Positions 1-6,117 of a DNA stretch of 6,117 nt are shown here, in pieces. How positions within the stretch are numbered: the first letter of the stretch is position 1; each line of letters begins with the position of its first letter. The position numbers and the translations under genes were made by a program. Origin of the DNA: Betaproteobacteria bacterium (GTDB taxonomy: Bacteria > Pseudomonadota > Gammaproteobacteria > Burkholderiales > Usitatibacteraceae); assembly GCA_012274175.1 (NCBI GenBank), contig JAAOZZ010000025.1:1-6117 (forward strand), read 5' to 3'. The notes under the pieces are model-generated. The model had not been told where the DNA came from. It saw nothing but the letters and a program-made list of their open reading frames with translations, and did not search any database.

Positions 1-161
1 GACTTGTCTATGCCGCTGCCCGTGGTGGCGTTGCCCTGGGGATCGAGGTCCACGAGGAGCACGCGCCGCCCGTAGTGGGCCAAACTCGCGCAGAGGTTCA
101 CCGCGATCGAGGTCTTGCCCACGCCGCCCTTCTGGTTGGCTACCACGAACGTGCGCGACAT
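1..161 (-). CDS. parA: ParA/Soj chromosome-partitioning ATPase, N-terminal part (cut by window edge)
   Basis: Only the first 53 codons lie in the window; the rest runs off the low-coordinate end. The product starts [10 protein letters not shown] and carries the deviant Walker A motif KGGVGKT (residues 11-17), including the signature lysine at residue 11, followed by the Walker A' strand VDLDPQGN (38-45). These are hallmarks of ParA/Soj/MinD-type P-loop ATPases. In the family, ATP-bound ParA dimers coat the nucleoid and are released by ParB-parS complexes, which moves the origins apart. The ATG shares one base with the rsmG stop (TGATG) and has a strong GGAGG ribosome site seven bases upstream, so the start is secure. 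Its place after mnmG-rsmG and the parS pair upstream of mnmG identify it as the chromosomal ParA, not a plasmid copy. parB would be expected next, outside the window. Confidence 0.95.
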   Translation of the reverse strand, partial: MSRTFVVANQKGGVGKTSIAVNLCASLAHYGRRVLLVDLDPQGNATTGSGIDK

Positions 162-787
162 CAGGCGGCCTCCAGGAGCACGAGGTGGCGTTTCGCGTCC
201 AGCATCGGGACGTCGAGCTCGACGACTTCCTTCACGTGATGGGTCGCGGGAATGCGCGCGATCTCATCGAATGGATAGACGCCCTTCATCGCGATGAGGC
301 GCCCTCCGGGCGCGACCAGGTGCCCGGCCTGGGCGACGAAGTCGGCGAGCTCCGAGAAGGCGCGCGATACCCCCGCGCTGAACGAACGCTGCGGGTGCCA
401 GCTCTCGACGCGCTCGCAAACCACGTCCACGTTCGCCAGGCCGAGCTCCGCTTTGGCCTGCTCGAGGAAAGCGCACTTCTTGTGGCTCGAGTCGAGCAGG
501 GTCACGGAGATCCGCGGGCGGGCAATCGCCACCGGTATGCCCGGCAGCCCCGCGCCGGTTCCCACATCCAGCATCGATGTGGCGGACTCCAGGTAGGGAA
601 GAATCGACAGGCTATCGAGCAGGTGGGTCGTCACCATCCGATGGGTCTCGCGAACGGCCGTCAAATTGTGGACGCGGTTCCACTTCTCGATGAGCTCGAG
701 GTAGCGGGCCAGGAGCCGGTGCGAAGCCTGGGGCAGCTCGATTCCCATCGCGCGCAGCCCTTCGCCCACGGAAGCTTCCAGACTCAT
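161..787 (-). CDS. rsmG: 16S rRNA (guanine-N7) methyltransferase RsmG (GidB)
   Basis: RsmG uses S-adenosylmethionine to make N7-methylguanosine at position 527 (E. coli numbering) of 16S rRNA, in the 530 loop of the small subunit. In other bacteria its loss gives low-level streptomycin resistance. The 208-residue product matches the usual size (E. coli 207). Visible family blocks are [11 protein letters not shown] (36-46), HLLDSLSI (55-62), the SAM-binding loop [13 protein letters not shown] (73-85), the acidic strand-end LLDSSHKK (97-104), SRAF (141-144) and MKG (167-169). The ATG at 787 is chosen because it overlaps the mnmG stop as ATGA and aligns with the family N-terminus; the open frame upstream of it is only the shadow of mnmG. 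No good ribosome site precedes it, so translation is probably coupled to mnmG. The stop shares a base with the parA ATG. Confidence 0.97.
   Translation of the reverse strand: MSLEASVGEGLRAMGIELPQASHRLLARYLELIEKWNRVHNLTAVRETHRMVTTHLLDSLSILPYLESATSMLDVGTGAGLPGIPVAIARPRISVTLLDSSHKKCAFLEQAKAELGLANVDVVCERVESWHPQRSFSAGVSRAFSELADFVAQAGHLVAPGGRLIAMKGVYPFDEIARIPATHHVKEVVELDVPMLDAKRHLVLLEAA
169..173 (-). promoter_or_regulatory. Ribosome binding site of parA
   Basis: The minus strand reads GGAGG here, seven bases before the parA ATG and inside the last codons of rsmG. It is the strongest Shine-Dalgarno match I found in the window. ParA may therefore be translated well independently of coupling to rsmG. 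Confidence 0.75.
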
Positions 788-2691
788 GCGCGGATTTCGT
801 CCGGAAGGGATTGGGCCGCCATGGACCGACGCTTGAGGTGAACCAACAGCAGCGAGATGGCGGCCGGTGTCACTCCCTGCATGCGGGAAGCCTGGCCGAT
901 CGTTTCCGGACGATGTTGCGCGAGCTTCTGTTGCACTTCTTTCGAGAGTCCCCGAATGGCGCCGTAGTCCAGGTCCGGCGGCAGTGCCAGCGCTTCCTGG
1001 GCGCGCTGGTTTTCGACTTCGTCCCTTTGCCGATCGATGTACCCGGCGTACTTGGCGGCGATTTCCACTTGCTCGGCGACCGCCGCGTCCGCGACCGGCG
1101 TCTTGTCCTCCGTCCACGAGGCCAGATCGCCGTAGCGCACGCCTGGTCGCCGCAGCAGGTCGAATAGCGAGTACTCGCGCTCAATACGTTGGCCTAGCAC
1201 AAGCTCTTGATTTTGAATATTAATTTGTGACGGCACGGCCCATGTGGATCGGAAGCGGGCGGTTTCACGCTCGATCGCGTCCCGCTTGCGGGCAAAGGAC
1301 TGCCAGCGCAGGTCGTCTATCAAACCCAGCTCGCGGCCCACCTCCGTGAGGCGCAGGTCGGCGTTGTCCTCGCGCAGCTGGAGCCGGAATTCCGCACGGC
1401 TGGTGAACATGCGATAGGGCTCGGTGACGCCACGGGTGACGAGGTCGTCGACCATGACACCGAGATACGCTTCGTCCCGCCTCGGGCACCACCCCCCCTC
1501 TTCCCGGGCAGCCAATGCCGCGTTGACTCCCGCGAGCAGGCCCTGCGCCGCCGCCTCTTCGTACCCCGTGGTCCCGTTGATCTGGCCGGCAAAGTAGAGG
1601 CCGGCGATGGACTTGGTTTCGAGGGTGGACTTGAGGGACCTCGGATCGAAGTAGTCGTACTCGATCGCGTAACCCGGCCGCAGAACATGGGCGTCCTCCA
1701 GCCCCGCGATCGAATGGACGACCTCGAGCTGGACGTCGAACGGCAGGCTCGTGGAGATCCCGTTGGGATAGAACTCGTGGGTGGTCAGCCCCTCGGGTTC
1801 CAGGAAGATCTGGTGCGATGCCTTTCCGGCAAACCGATGGATCTTGTCCTCGATGGACGGGCAATAGCGCGGACCCACGCCTTCGATGACCCCGGTGAAC
1901 ATCGGAGATCGATCCAGGCCACCTCGAATGATCTCGTGGGTCTTTTCGTTGGTATGGGTGATCCAGCAGCTGAGCTGGCGCGGATGCTGGCTGCGGGCGC
2001 CCAGGAAGGAAAAAACGGGCTCAGGGCGATCGCCCGGCTGTTCCACCATCTTCGAGAAATCGATCGATCGCCCATCGATGCGCGGCGGCGTACCGGTCTT
2101 GAGCCGGCCCACGGGGAGCTGGAGTTCCCGGAGACGCGCGGCGAGGGACAGGGAAGGCGGGTCTCCCGCCCTTCCGGCCTGGTATCGAGTCAGTCCCACG
2201 TGGACCAGCCCGCCAAGAAACGTCCCCGCTGTGAGCACGACACTGCGGGCGCGAAATTGAACGCCCACGGAAGTGACGGCTCCAGCGACCCGCTCCCCCT
2301 CGACGAGGAGGTCGTCCACCGCCGCCTGGAACATCCAAAGATTGGATTGACCCTCGAGGCGTCGGCGGATGGCGTTGCGATAGAGGACGCGGTCCGCCTG
2401 GGCGCGGGTTGCCCGAACGGCGGGACCCTTGCTCGCATTGAGGGTCCGAAACTGGATCCCCGCCTCATCCGCCGCGTTCGCCATCGCTCCGCCGAGCGCG
2501 TCCACTTCGCGGACCAGATGACCCTTGCCGATCCCACCGATAGAAGGATTGCACGACATTTGTCCCAGGGTCTCGAGCGCATGGGTGAGGAGAAGCGTTC
2601 GAGCTCCCGCCCTAGCCGCGGCGAGCGCGGCTTCAGTGCCTGCATGTCCCCCACCTATGACGAGGACGTCGAACCGGCTGGGAAAATCCAT
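784..2691 (-). CDS. mnmG: tRNA uridine-5-carboxymethylaminomethyl modification enzyme MnmG (GidA)
   Basis: MnmG is the FAD-dependent partner of MnmE. Together they build the 5-carboxymethylaminomethyl (or aminomethyl) group on wobble uridine 34 of tRNAs that read NNA/NNG codons, using methylene-tetrahydrofolate, NADH and glycine or ammonium. The 635-residue product has the N-terminal FAD dinucleotide fold GGGHAG (13-18), the conserved [15 protein letters not shown] block (45-59), the first family signature [15 protein letters not shown] (273-287), and the second beginning [17 protein letters not shown] (368-384). The two conserved cysteines fall at 47 and 277, as in E. coli. The C-terminal helical region that contacts MnmE and tRNA is complete. 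The ATG at 2691 matches the family N-terminus (F-D-V-x-V-I-G-G-G at 7-15). However, the bases just upstream are pyrimidine-rich (CCCTCCCC) with no Shine-Dalgarno sequence. Its partner gene mnmE lies immediately upstream across the parS gap, and its stop overlaps rsmG. Confidence 0.98.
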   Translation of the reverse strand: MDFPSRFDVLVIGGGHAGTEAALAAARAGARTLLLTHALETLGQMSCNPSIGGIGKGHLVREVDALGGAMANAADEAGIQFRTLNASKGPAVRATRAQADRVLYRNAIRRRLEGQSNLWMFQAAVDDLLVEGERVAGAVTSVGVQFRARSVVLTAGTFLGGLVHVGLTRYQAGRAGDPPSLSLAARLRELQLPVGRLKTGTPPRIDGRSIDFSKMVEQPGDRPEPVFSFLGARSQHPRQLSCWITHTNEKTHEIIRGGLDRSPMFTGVIEGVGPRYCPSIEDKIHRFAGKASHQIFLEPEGLTTHEFYPNGISTSLPFDVQLEVVHSIAGLEDAHVLRPGYAIEYDYFDPRSLKSTLETKSIAGLYFAGQINGTTGYEEAAAQGLLAGVNAALAAREEGGWCPRRDEAYLGVMVDDLVTRGVTEPYRMFTSRAEFRLQLREDNADLRLTEVGRELGLIDDLRWQSFARKRDAIERETARFRSTWAVPSQINIQNQELVLGQRIEREYSLFDLLRRPGVRYGDLASWTEDKTPVADAAVAEQVEIAAKYAGYIDRQRDEVENQRAQEALALPPDLDYGAIRGLSKEVQQKLAQHRPETIGQASRMQGVTPAAISLLLVHLKRRSMAAQSLPDEIRA

Positions 2692-2758
2692 GGGGAGGGA
2701 CTGGGGACTATCGCGGAAAGAGCGGGAATTCTACGCGAAAGCGACGCGAGGGCCGATC

Positions 2759-2774
2759 GGTTCCACGTGGAACC
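2759..2774. promoter_or_regulatory. parS: parS centromere site 1 (ParB binding)
   Basis: GGTTCCACGTGGAACC is a perfect 16-base palindrome around CACGTG (2764-2769). It matches the chromosomal parS consensus TGTTNCACGTGNAACA at every position except the two outermost bases. In the family, ParB dimers bind such sites, load as CTP-dependent sliding clamps and spread, and ParA then segregates the complex. parS sites cluster near the origin and are often found in this gene block. The presence of parA about 2.6 kb away supports the call. Confidence 0.9.
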
Positions 2775-2791
2775 CTCCCCGAACGAGGCGA

Positions 2792-2807
2792 TGTTCCACG
2801 TGGAACC
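2792..2807. promoter_or_regulatory. parS: parS centromere site 2 (ParB binding)
   Basis: TGTTCCACGTGGAACC differs from the parS consensus TGTTNCACGTGNAACA only at the last base. The inner 14 bases (2793-2806) are perfectly palindromic. It begins one base after the mnmE stop codon. Its centre is 33 bases from the centre of site 1, close to three helical turns, so both ParB dimers could sit on roughly the same face of the DNA. Confidence 0.92.
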
Positions 2808-2808
2808 A

Positions 2809-4134
2809 TCACTTGCCGATGCAGAACCGCGAAAAGATCTCCCCAAGCAGTTCGTCTGCGCTTACTTCGCCGGTGATATGACCCAGCGCCCGCTGACCCA
2901 GGCGAAGATCTTCCGCAACCAAATCAAAGGCTTGCGTTGACGCTGCCGCGATGACATGCTGGAGCGCCGCTTCCAGCGCCTCAAGGTGGCGCTGTCTGGC
3001 GAGAAACAATCCTTCTCCATGGGGTTTCCAACCCGCCACCTCCAAAAGCCAGTCTCGCAACCGGTCCATTCCCGCGCCGGTCAGCGCCGAGACCGACAGC
3101 GCGTCGGGCGAGTCGGGCGTGCTTCCACCGACGAGGTCGATCTTGTTCACGATCCGCATGCAAGGCACGCCCCGTGGGAAGCGCCCAAGGGCGGAAATGT
3201 CGCGGCTATCGGCATCGACTGCGGACTCGACGAACAGGACCGCTCCGGCATCCTCGATGGCCTTCCACGTGCGCTCCACGCCGATACGCTCGACCTCGTC
3301 GCCGGCTTCGCGCAGGCCCGCGGTGTCGACCAAGTGGATCGGCACGCCCTGGAGGGCGATCGTCGCGCGCACGTAATCGCGGGTGGTTCCGGCAATCGGA
3401 GTGACGATCGCCACGTCTTCCCCTGCGAGCCGGTTGAGCAGGCTCGACTTGCCGACATTCGGCTTGCCGGCGAGCACCACCGTGAGGCCCTCGCGGAGGA
3501 TCGCGCCTTGTTTCGCTTCGGCGAGCAAGGACTCGAGATCGCGACGAAGATCGCCCAGGCGACCGCGCTGCTGGTCGCGATCGGCGGAGTCGATGTCCTC
3601 TTCAGGAAAGTCGATGCAGGCCTCGACGTGCATTCTGAGCGCCATGAAAGCCCCGGAGAGCTCCCCGACGCGCCGGGAAAAATCCCCCGCGAGGGAACGC
3701 GCCGCGCTGCGCGCTGCTTCTTCGCTTGCGGCGTCGATGAGGTCGGCCACGCCCTCGGCCTGCGCGAGGTCGATGCGTTCGTTCAGGAAGGCGCGCCGAG
3801 TGAACTCACCCGGCTGCGCGATGCGCGCACCCAGCTCGCAACAGCGCCTCAGAAGCCGCTGCATGACGAGCGGACCTCCGTGACCCTGCAATTCGAGGAC
3901 GTCTTCTCCCGTATACGAATGAGGTGCCGCGAAGAACAGGGCGATGCCCTGGTCGACGAGAGTCCCATCCCCAGCCAGGAAATCGCAGTGGGTCGCGAGG
4001 CGCGCCGCGGGAACGCTGCCGACCACTCCCACTGCCGCCGCGCGGGCGAGCGGGCCGGAGACCCGCACGATGCCGATTCCGCCCCGCCCTGGAGGCGTCG
4101 CGACGGCGGCGATCGTGTCGCCGCCGGCCTTCAG
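2809..4134 (-). CDS. mnmE: tRNA modification GTPase MnmE (TrmE), apparent CTG start
   Basis: MnmE is the K+-stimulated GTPase that works with MnmG on wobble uridine 34; its N-terminal domain binds a folate one-carbon donor. From the proposed start the product has 441 residues (E. coli 454). The N-terminal domain opens with DTIAAVATPPGRGGIGIVR (6-24). The inserted G domain shows G1 GKPNVGKS (223-230), G2 GTTRD (249-253), G3 DTAG (270-273) and G4 NKID (330-333). The protein ends in the invariant FCIGK, whose cysteine is conserved in the family. No ATG, GTG or TTG stands where the family begins. A CTG at 4134 does, overlapping the yidC TGA as CTGA, with AAGG seven bases upstream, and it gives an N-terminus like that of E. 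coli (MSDNDTI). The alternative GTG at 4185 would add 17 residues of yidC-shadow sequence and has no ribosome site. The identity is certain; the start is not. Confidence 0.96.
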   Translation of the reverse strand: MKAGGDTIAAVATPPGRGGIGIVRVSGPLARAAAVGVVGSVPAARLATHCDFLAGDGTLVDQGIALFFAAPHSYTGEDVLELQGHGGPLVMQRLLRRCCELGARIAQPGEFTRRAFLNERIDLAQAEGVADLIDAASEEAARSAARSLAGDFSRRVGELSGAFMALRMHVEACIDFPEEDIDSADRDQQRGRLGDLRRDLESLLAEAKQGAILREGLTVVLAGKPNVGKSSLLNRLAGEDVAIVTPIAGTTRDYVRATIALQGVPIHLVDTAGLREAGDEVERIGVERTWKAIEDAGAVLFVESAVDADSRDISALGRFPRGVPCMRIVNKIDLVGGSTPDSPDALSVSALTGAGMDRLRDWLLEVAGWKPHGEGLFLARQRHLEALEAALQHVIAAASTQAFDLVAEDLRLGQRALGHITGEVSADELLGEIFSRFCIGK

Positions 4135-5801
4135 CGCCGGGCCTTCGCCTTCGCCTCGGCCGCGAGGGTGCGATTGATGTGCCACTGCTGCAAGATCGAC
4201 AGCATGTTCTGGACCACCCAGTAGAGCACCAGCCCCGAAGGGAAGAAGAGGAAGAAGATGCTGAACATCACCGGCATGAACATCATCACCTTCGCCTGTA
4301 CGGGGTCGGCCGGCTGCGGATTGAGACGCGTCTGGACGAACATCGAGATCGCGTAGATCACCGGCAGGACGAAGTAGGGATCCGGAGCCGAAAGGTCGTG
4401 GATCCACCCCAGCCAGGGCGCATGGCGCAGCTCGATGGATGCGAGCAGCACCCAATAGAGCGAGATGAACACGGGGATCTGCACCACGATCGGCAGGCAT
4501 CCACCGAGCGGGTTGATCTTTTCCGTGCGATAGAGCTCCATCATCGCCTGGTTGAGCTTCTGGCGATCGTCTCCGTAGAGCTCCTTCAGCTTCTCCATCT
4601 TCGGCGCGAGCACCTTCATCTGCGCCATCGAGCGCCCGGCCTTCGCGTTGAGCGGATAGAACGTGAGCTTGATGATGATCGTGAGCAGGATGATCGACCA
4701 GCCCCAGTTGCCGACGAAGCCGTGGATCGTCTTCAGGAGCCAGAAGAGCGGCGCGGCGATGATGTAGAGCCAGCCATAGTCGACCACCAGGTTCAATCCC
4801 GGCGCAGCCCTCGCGAGCCGGTCCTTCTCCTGGGGGCCGATGTACACGGGGACGTCGACGGAGGCGCTCGCGCCGGGGGCAATGGTCCCCACCGGCACGA
4901 CGACGCCGGCGGTATACAGGTTGTCGCCCACCTTGTTCGTGAAGAACTCCCGGTCCACGCCCGGCTTTGGAAGCCAGGCGGACACGAAGTAGTGCTGCAC
5001 GATCGCGATCCAGCCGTCCTTCGCCTTGGTCGGGCTCGACTGCTTCCCTTTGTCGACATCGGAGAAAGGAACCTTGTGGAACTTCGACTCTTCCGTGTAG
5101 ATCGCGGGGCCGGTGAACGTGCTCACCCCGCCGAAGTGGCTGGTCTGCGCCGCCTGCGGCCCGGGAGGATTTCCGTCGCGCAGGAACTGGAAGTACGCGA
5201 AGGGAGCGATCGCCTTCCCGCTCTTGTTGGTCACCTCGTACGCAACGTCGATCCTGTAGCTCCCCCGGTGGAAGCGATAACGCTTCACCACTTCGACGCC
5301 GTCTGGCATATGCGCGACCAGGCGAACGTCGAGGCTCTCCTGGCCATCGCCCAGGACATACGACGGACTCTGCGGCTCGTACGGGGTCTTGTGCGTCGGC
5401 AGACCATCGCCCAGCAAGCCCGACTGGGTAGCGAAGAAGTGCTGCGGATCGGGCTCCATCAGCGTGAGCGGCAACGTCCGGTCCTGGGCTGAAAAGACCT
5501 TCCGCAGCGTGAGCCGGCGGATGTCGCCGCCCACGGAATTGATCTCGATATCGAAGAGATCCGTCTGCACCTTCACCGGCGCACCCACGGGAGTGGATCC
5601 CGAAGCGGCGGGCGCGCCGGGAGCGGCGGGACCCGGCGGGTTCGTCGCGGCGACTCCCGGAACCGGTACCCCGGTCGGCACCGTGGAGGTGGCCGCGGCG
5701 GTCACCGCGTGAGGCGGCGCGTTGTGCTTCTGCCACGCGTCCCATAGCAGCAGCGCTGAAAACGAGAAGACGACGAGGGCGATCAGGCGTTGGGTGTCCA
5801 T
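4131..5801 (-). CDS. yidC: Membrane protein insertase YidC
   Basis: YidC inserts and folds inner-membrane proteins, alone or with SecYEG. The 556-residue product has the Gram-negative layout. A first membrane helix (about 5-21) is followed by a Pro/Ala/Gly/Thr-rich linker (about 28-75) and a large periplasmic P1 domain (about 78-335). The conserved insertase core follows: an amphipathic segment plus TM2 (about 343-384), a cytoplasmic coiled-coil hairpin (about 385-430), NPLGGCLPIVVQIP leading into TM3 (430-456), TM4 (about 476-491), and TM5-TM6 with FPSGLVLYWVVQN (520-532). The hydrophilic-groove arginine of E. coli (R366) is replaced by lysine 378 in IIKLTFYPL, which keeps the positive charge. 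There are two tandem ATGs. The second (5801) is chosen because AAGAG lies five bases upstream and MDTQR is the usual beginning; the first would add one Met. yidD sits 34 bases upstream. Confidence 0.97.
   Translation of the reverse strand: MDTQRLIALVVFSFSALLLWDAWQKHNAPPHAVTAAATSTVPTGVPVPGVAATNPPGPAAPGAPAASGSTPVGAPVKVQTDLFDIEINSVGGDIRRLTLRKVFSAQDRTLPLTLMEPDPQHFFATQSGLLGDGLPTHKTPYEPQSPSYVLGDGQESLDVRLVAHMPDGVEVVKRYRFHRGSYRIDVAYEVTNKSGKAIAPFAYFQFLRDGNPPGPQAAQTSHFGGVSTFTGPAIYTEESKFHKVPFSDVDKGKQSSPTKAKDGWIAIVQHYFVSAWLPKPGVDREFFTNKVGDNLYTAGVVVPVGTIAPGASASVDVPVYIGPQEKDRLARAAPGLNLVVDYGWLYIIAAPLFWLLKTIHGFVGNWGWSIILLTIIIKLTFYPLNAKAGRSMAQMKVLAPKMEKLKELYGDDRQKLNQAMMELYRTEKINPLGGCLPIVVQIPVFISLYWVLLASIELRHAPWLGWIHDLSAPDPYFVLPVIYAISMFVQTRLNPQPADPVQAKVMMFMPVMFSIFFLFFPSGLVLYWVVQNMLSILQQWHINRTLAAEAKAKARR
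4142..4145 (-). promoter_or_regulatory. Possible ribosome binding site for the CTG start of mnmE
   Basis: The minus strand reads AAGG here, seven bases before the proposed CTG start and inside the Lys/Ala-rich 3' end of yidC. The repeated GCGAAGGCGAAGG context is also explained by the yidC codons for Ala-Lys-Ala-Lys. The match is therefore supportive but weak. Confidence 0.4.
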
Positions 5802-5806
5802 CATGA

Positions 5807-5811
5807 CTCTT
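5807..5811 (-). promoter_or_regulatory. Ribosome binding site of yidC
   Basis: AAGAG on the minus strand lies five bases before the second of two tandem ATG codons and only two before the first. This spacing favours initiation at 5801. It lies in the short yidD-yidC gap (5802-5835), which shows no terminator. Confidence 0.5.
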
Positions 5812-5835
5812 GGAATCTTAAGGGGACGGGGGATC

Positions 5836-6048
5836 TCAGGGAACGGGATCGAAGCCGCCCCGGTGCCAGGGGTGGCAGCGTGATAGGCGGCGCAGCGCGA
5901 GCCAGGAGCCTGACAGGGCTCCATGACGTTCGATCGCTGCAGCGGCGTACTCGGAGCACGTGGGCGTGAAGCGACATTGGCCGCCCCACCACGGGCTCAA
6001 CACGAATCGGTAGCCGCGAATCGCGGCCACGAGCAAACGCGCGATCAT
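5836..6048 (-). CDS. yidD: Membrane protein insertion efficiency factor YidD
   Basis: YidD is a small inner-membrane-associated protein encoded between rnpA and yidC in a great many bacteria. In E. coli it improves YidC-dependent insertion. The product has 70 residues. It shows an N-terminal amphipathic segment ([18 protein letters not shown], 2-19), then the family core [11 protein letters not shown] (25-35), [15 protein letters not shown] (47-61) and the C-terminal GGFDPVP (64-70). The three conserved cysteines are at 25, 31 and 58. The ATG at 6048 overlaps the rnpA stop as ATGA and has GGAG seven bases upstream (6059-6056). It falls just before the conserved region, so the start is well supported. 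The frame that reads 6076-5801 on the same strand is a shadow with no family features. Confidence 0.95.
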   Translation of the reverse strand: MIARLLVAAIRGYRFVLSPWWGGQCRFTPTCSEYAAAAIERHGALSGSWLALRRLSRCHPWHRGGFDPVP

Positions 6049-6117
6049 CCGGCCGCTCCGGCGACAACACGGTCAAAGAGCTGCGCGATATCTCTTCCCA
6101 TTTCCTCTGTCCCGCCC
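6045..6117 (-). CDS. rnpA: Ribonuclease P protein component, C-terminal 23 residues (cut by window edge)
   Basis: One frame entering from the high-coordinate edge runs 23 codons to a TGA at 6047-6045, ending [14 protein letters not shown]. The stop overlaps the yidD ATG as ATGA. The visible piece resembles the last helix and variable tail of RnpA (compare SEALEKLWRR in E. coli), and rnpA is the standard gene directly before yidD. RnpA is the basic protein that helps RNase P RNA bind precursor tRNAs and trim their 5' leaders. The conserved RNR region lies outside the window, so the call rests on gene order, frame and the C-terminal helix. The only other non-stop frame at the edge closes after 14 codons. 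Confidence 0.75.
   Translation of the reverse strand, partial: GGTEEMGRDIAQLFDRVVAGAAG
6056..6059 (-). promoter_or_regulatory. Ribosome binding site of yidD
   Basis: GGAG on the minus strand lies seven bases before the yidD ATG, inside the last codons of rnpA. It supports the 6048 start alongside the four-base ATGA overlap. Confidence 0.6.

Larger units (their letters stand above)
2692..2808. other. mnmE-mnmG intergenic region holding the parS pair
   Basis: This 117-base gap is the only substantial non-coding stretch in the window. Its mnmE-proximal half holds two parS palindromes. Its mnmG-proximal half is a leader without a recognisable ribosome site. On the minus strand a TAGAAT hexamer (2733-2728) resembles a -10 box, but no convincing -35 lies 16-18 bases upstream, so a promoter for mnmG-rsmG-parA is possible and not shown. 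No T-run follows the palindromes, so there is no canonical intrinsic terminator. I see no DnaA box and no AT-rich unwinding element, so this is not oriC itself. Confidence 0.8.

Noticed and set aside
228..243. CACGTG with a partial parS flank (TTCACGTGAT) in rsmG
   Set aside because: Only about 10 of 16 bases match parS and the outer arms are unrelated. It is explained as coding sequence for the RsmG HHVKE stretch.
788..1117. N-terminal extension of rsmG to a start at 1117 (318 residues)
   Set aside because: The extra 110 residues are a frame-shifted reading of the mnmG 3' end. The ATG at 787 gives the normal 208-residue RsmG and the ATGA overlap.
2728..2733. TAGAAT as the -10 box of an mnmG promoter (minus strand)
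   Set aside because: The hexamer is close to TATAAT, but no -35-like sequence lies 16-18 bases upstream. One hexamer alone is too weak to call a promoter.
2692..2808. oriC in the mnmE-mnmG gap
   Set aside because: There are no TTATCCACA-type DnaA boxes and no AT-rich unwinding element. The origin is more likely outside the window near dnaA.
3261..3276. TTCCACGTG half-site in mnmE
   Set aside because: Only one arm resembles parS; the other arm does not match. It encodes the conserved G-domain region of MnmE.
3924..5492. 522-codon plus-strand ORF opposite mnmE/yidC, and similar long plus-strand ORFs at 185-841, 1687-2940 and 2956-4224
   Set aside because: They lie antisense to well-conserved genes, and their Arg/His/Asp-rich composition is typical of the complement of high-GC coding sequence. 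None shows a recognisable domain, and their starts lack context.
4135..5745. Upstream in-frame extension of mnmE giving a 978-residue reading frame
   Set aside because: The extra part is an out-of-frame reading of yidC, rich in Arg/Gly/Ala with no family features. MnmE proteins begin near DTIAAVATPPG, so the extension is only an open frame without stops.
1..6117. A hidden novel system, mobile element or CRISPR array
   Set aside because: Nearly all of the window is accounted for by seven conserved housekeeping genes in their usual order, with one short gap explained by parS. I saw no direct-repeat array, terminal inverted repeats or foreign-looking composition.

Overview
The window is a compact, high-GC piece of a bacterial chromosome in which every gene reads on the minus strand. 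In transcription order (high to low coordinate) these are the 3' end of rnpA, then yidD, yidC, mnmE, mnmG, rsmG and the 5' end of parA. This is the conserved block that lies next to the chromosomal replication origin in many Beta- and Gammaproteobacteria, where rpmH/dnaA usually precede rnpA and parB follows parA. The protein sequences, such as the YidC N-terminus beginning MDTQRLIALVVFSFS and the mid-length MnmG, look most like a betaproteobacterium of the Rhodocyclales/Nitrosomonadales type. That lineage call comes from remembered family sequences, not from a search.

Layout: 6117-6045 rnpA C-terminus; 6048-5836 yidD; 5801-4131 yidC; 4134-2809 mnmE; 2808-2692 the only sizeable intergenic gap, which carries two near-perfect parS (ParB-binding) palindromes; 2691-784 mnmG; 787-161 rsmG; 161-1 parA, cut by the window edge. 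Four of the junctions are stop/start overlaps (rnpA/yidD ATGA, yidC/mnmE CTGA, mnmG/rsmG ATGA, rsmG/parA TGATG), which suggests translational coupling along one or two operons. The parS gap marks a natural division between rnpA-yidD-yidC-mnmE and mnmG-rsmG-parA.

The genes cover four linked housekeeping jobs: tRNA 5' maturation (RnpA), inner-membrane protein insertion (YidC, YidD), tRNA wobble-uridine modification (MnmE with MnmG) plus 16S rRNA methylation (RsmG), and chromosome segregation (ParA acting with ParB on the parS sites seen here).

I see no mobile element, CRISPR array, RNA gene, DnaA-box cluster or unknown system. The points worth a second look are the parS pair and the long hairpin its transcript could form, the apparent CTG start of mnmE, and the lack of a Shine-Dalgarno sequence before mnmG. 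The many long plus-strand ORFs are high-GC shadows of the minus-strand genes.
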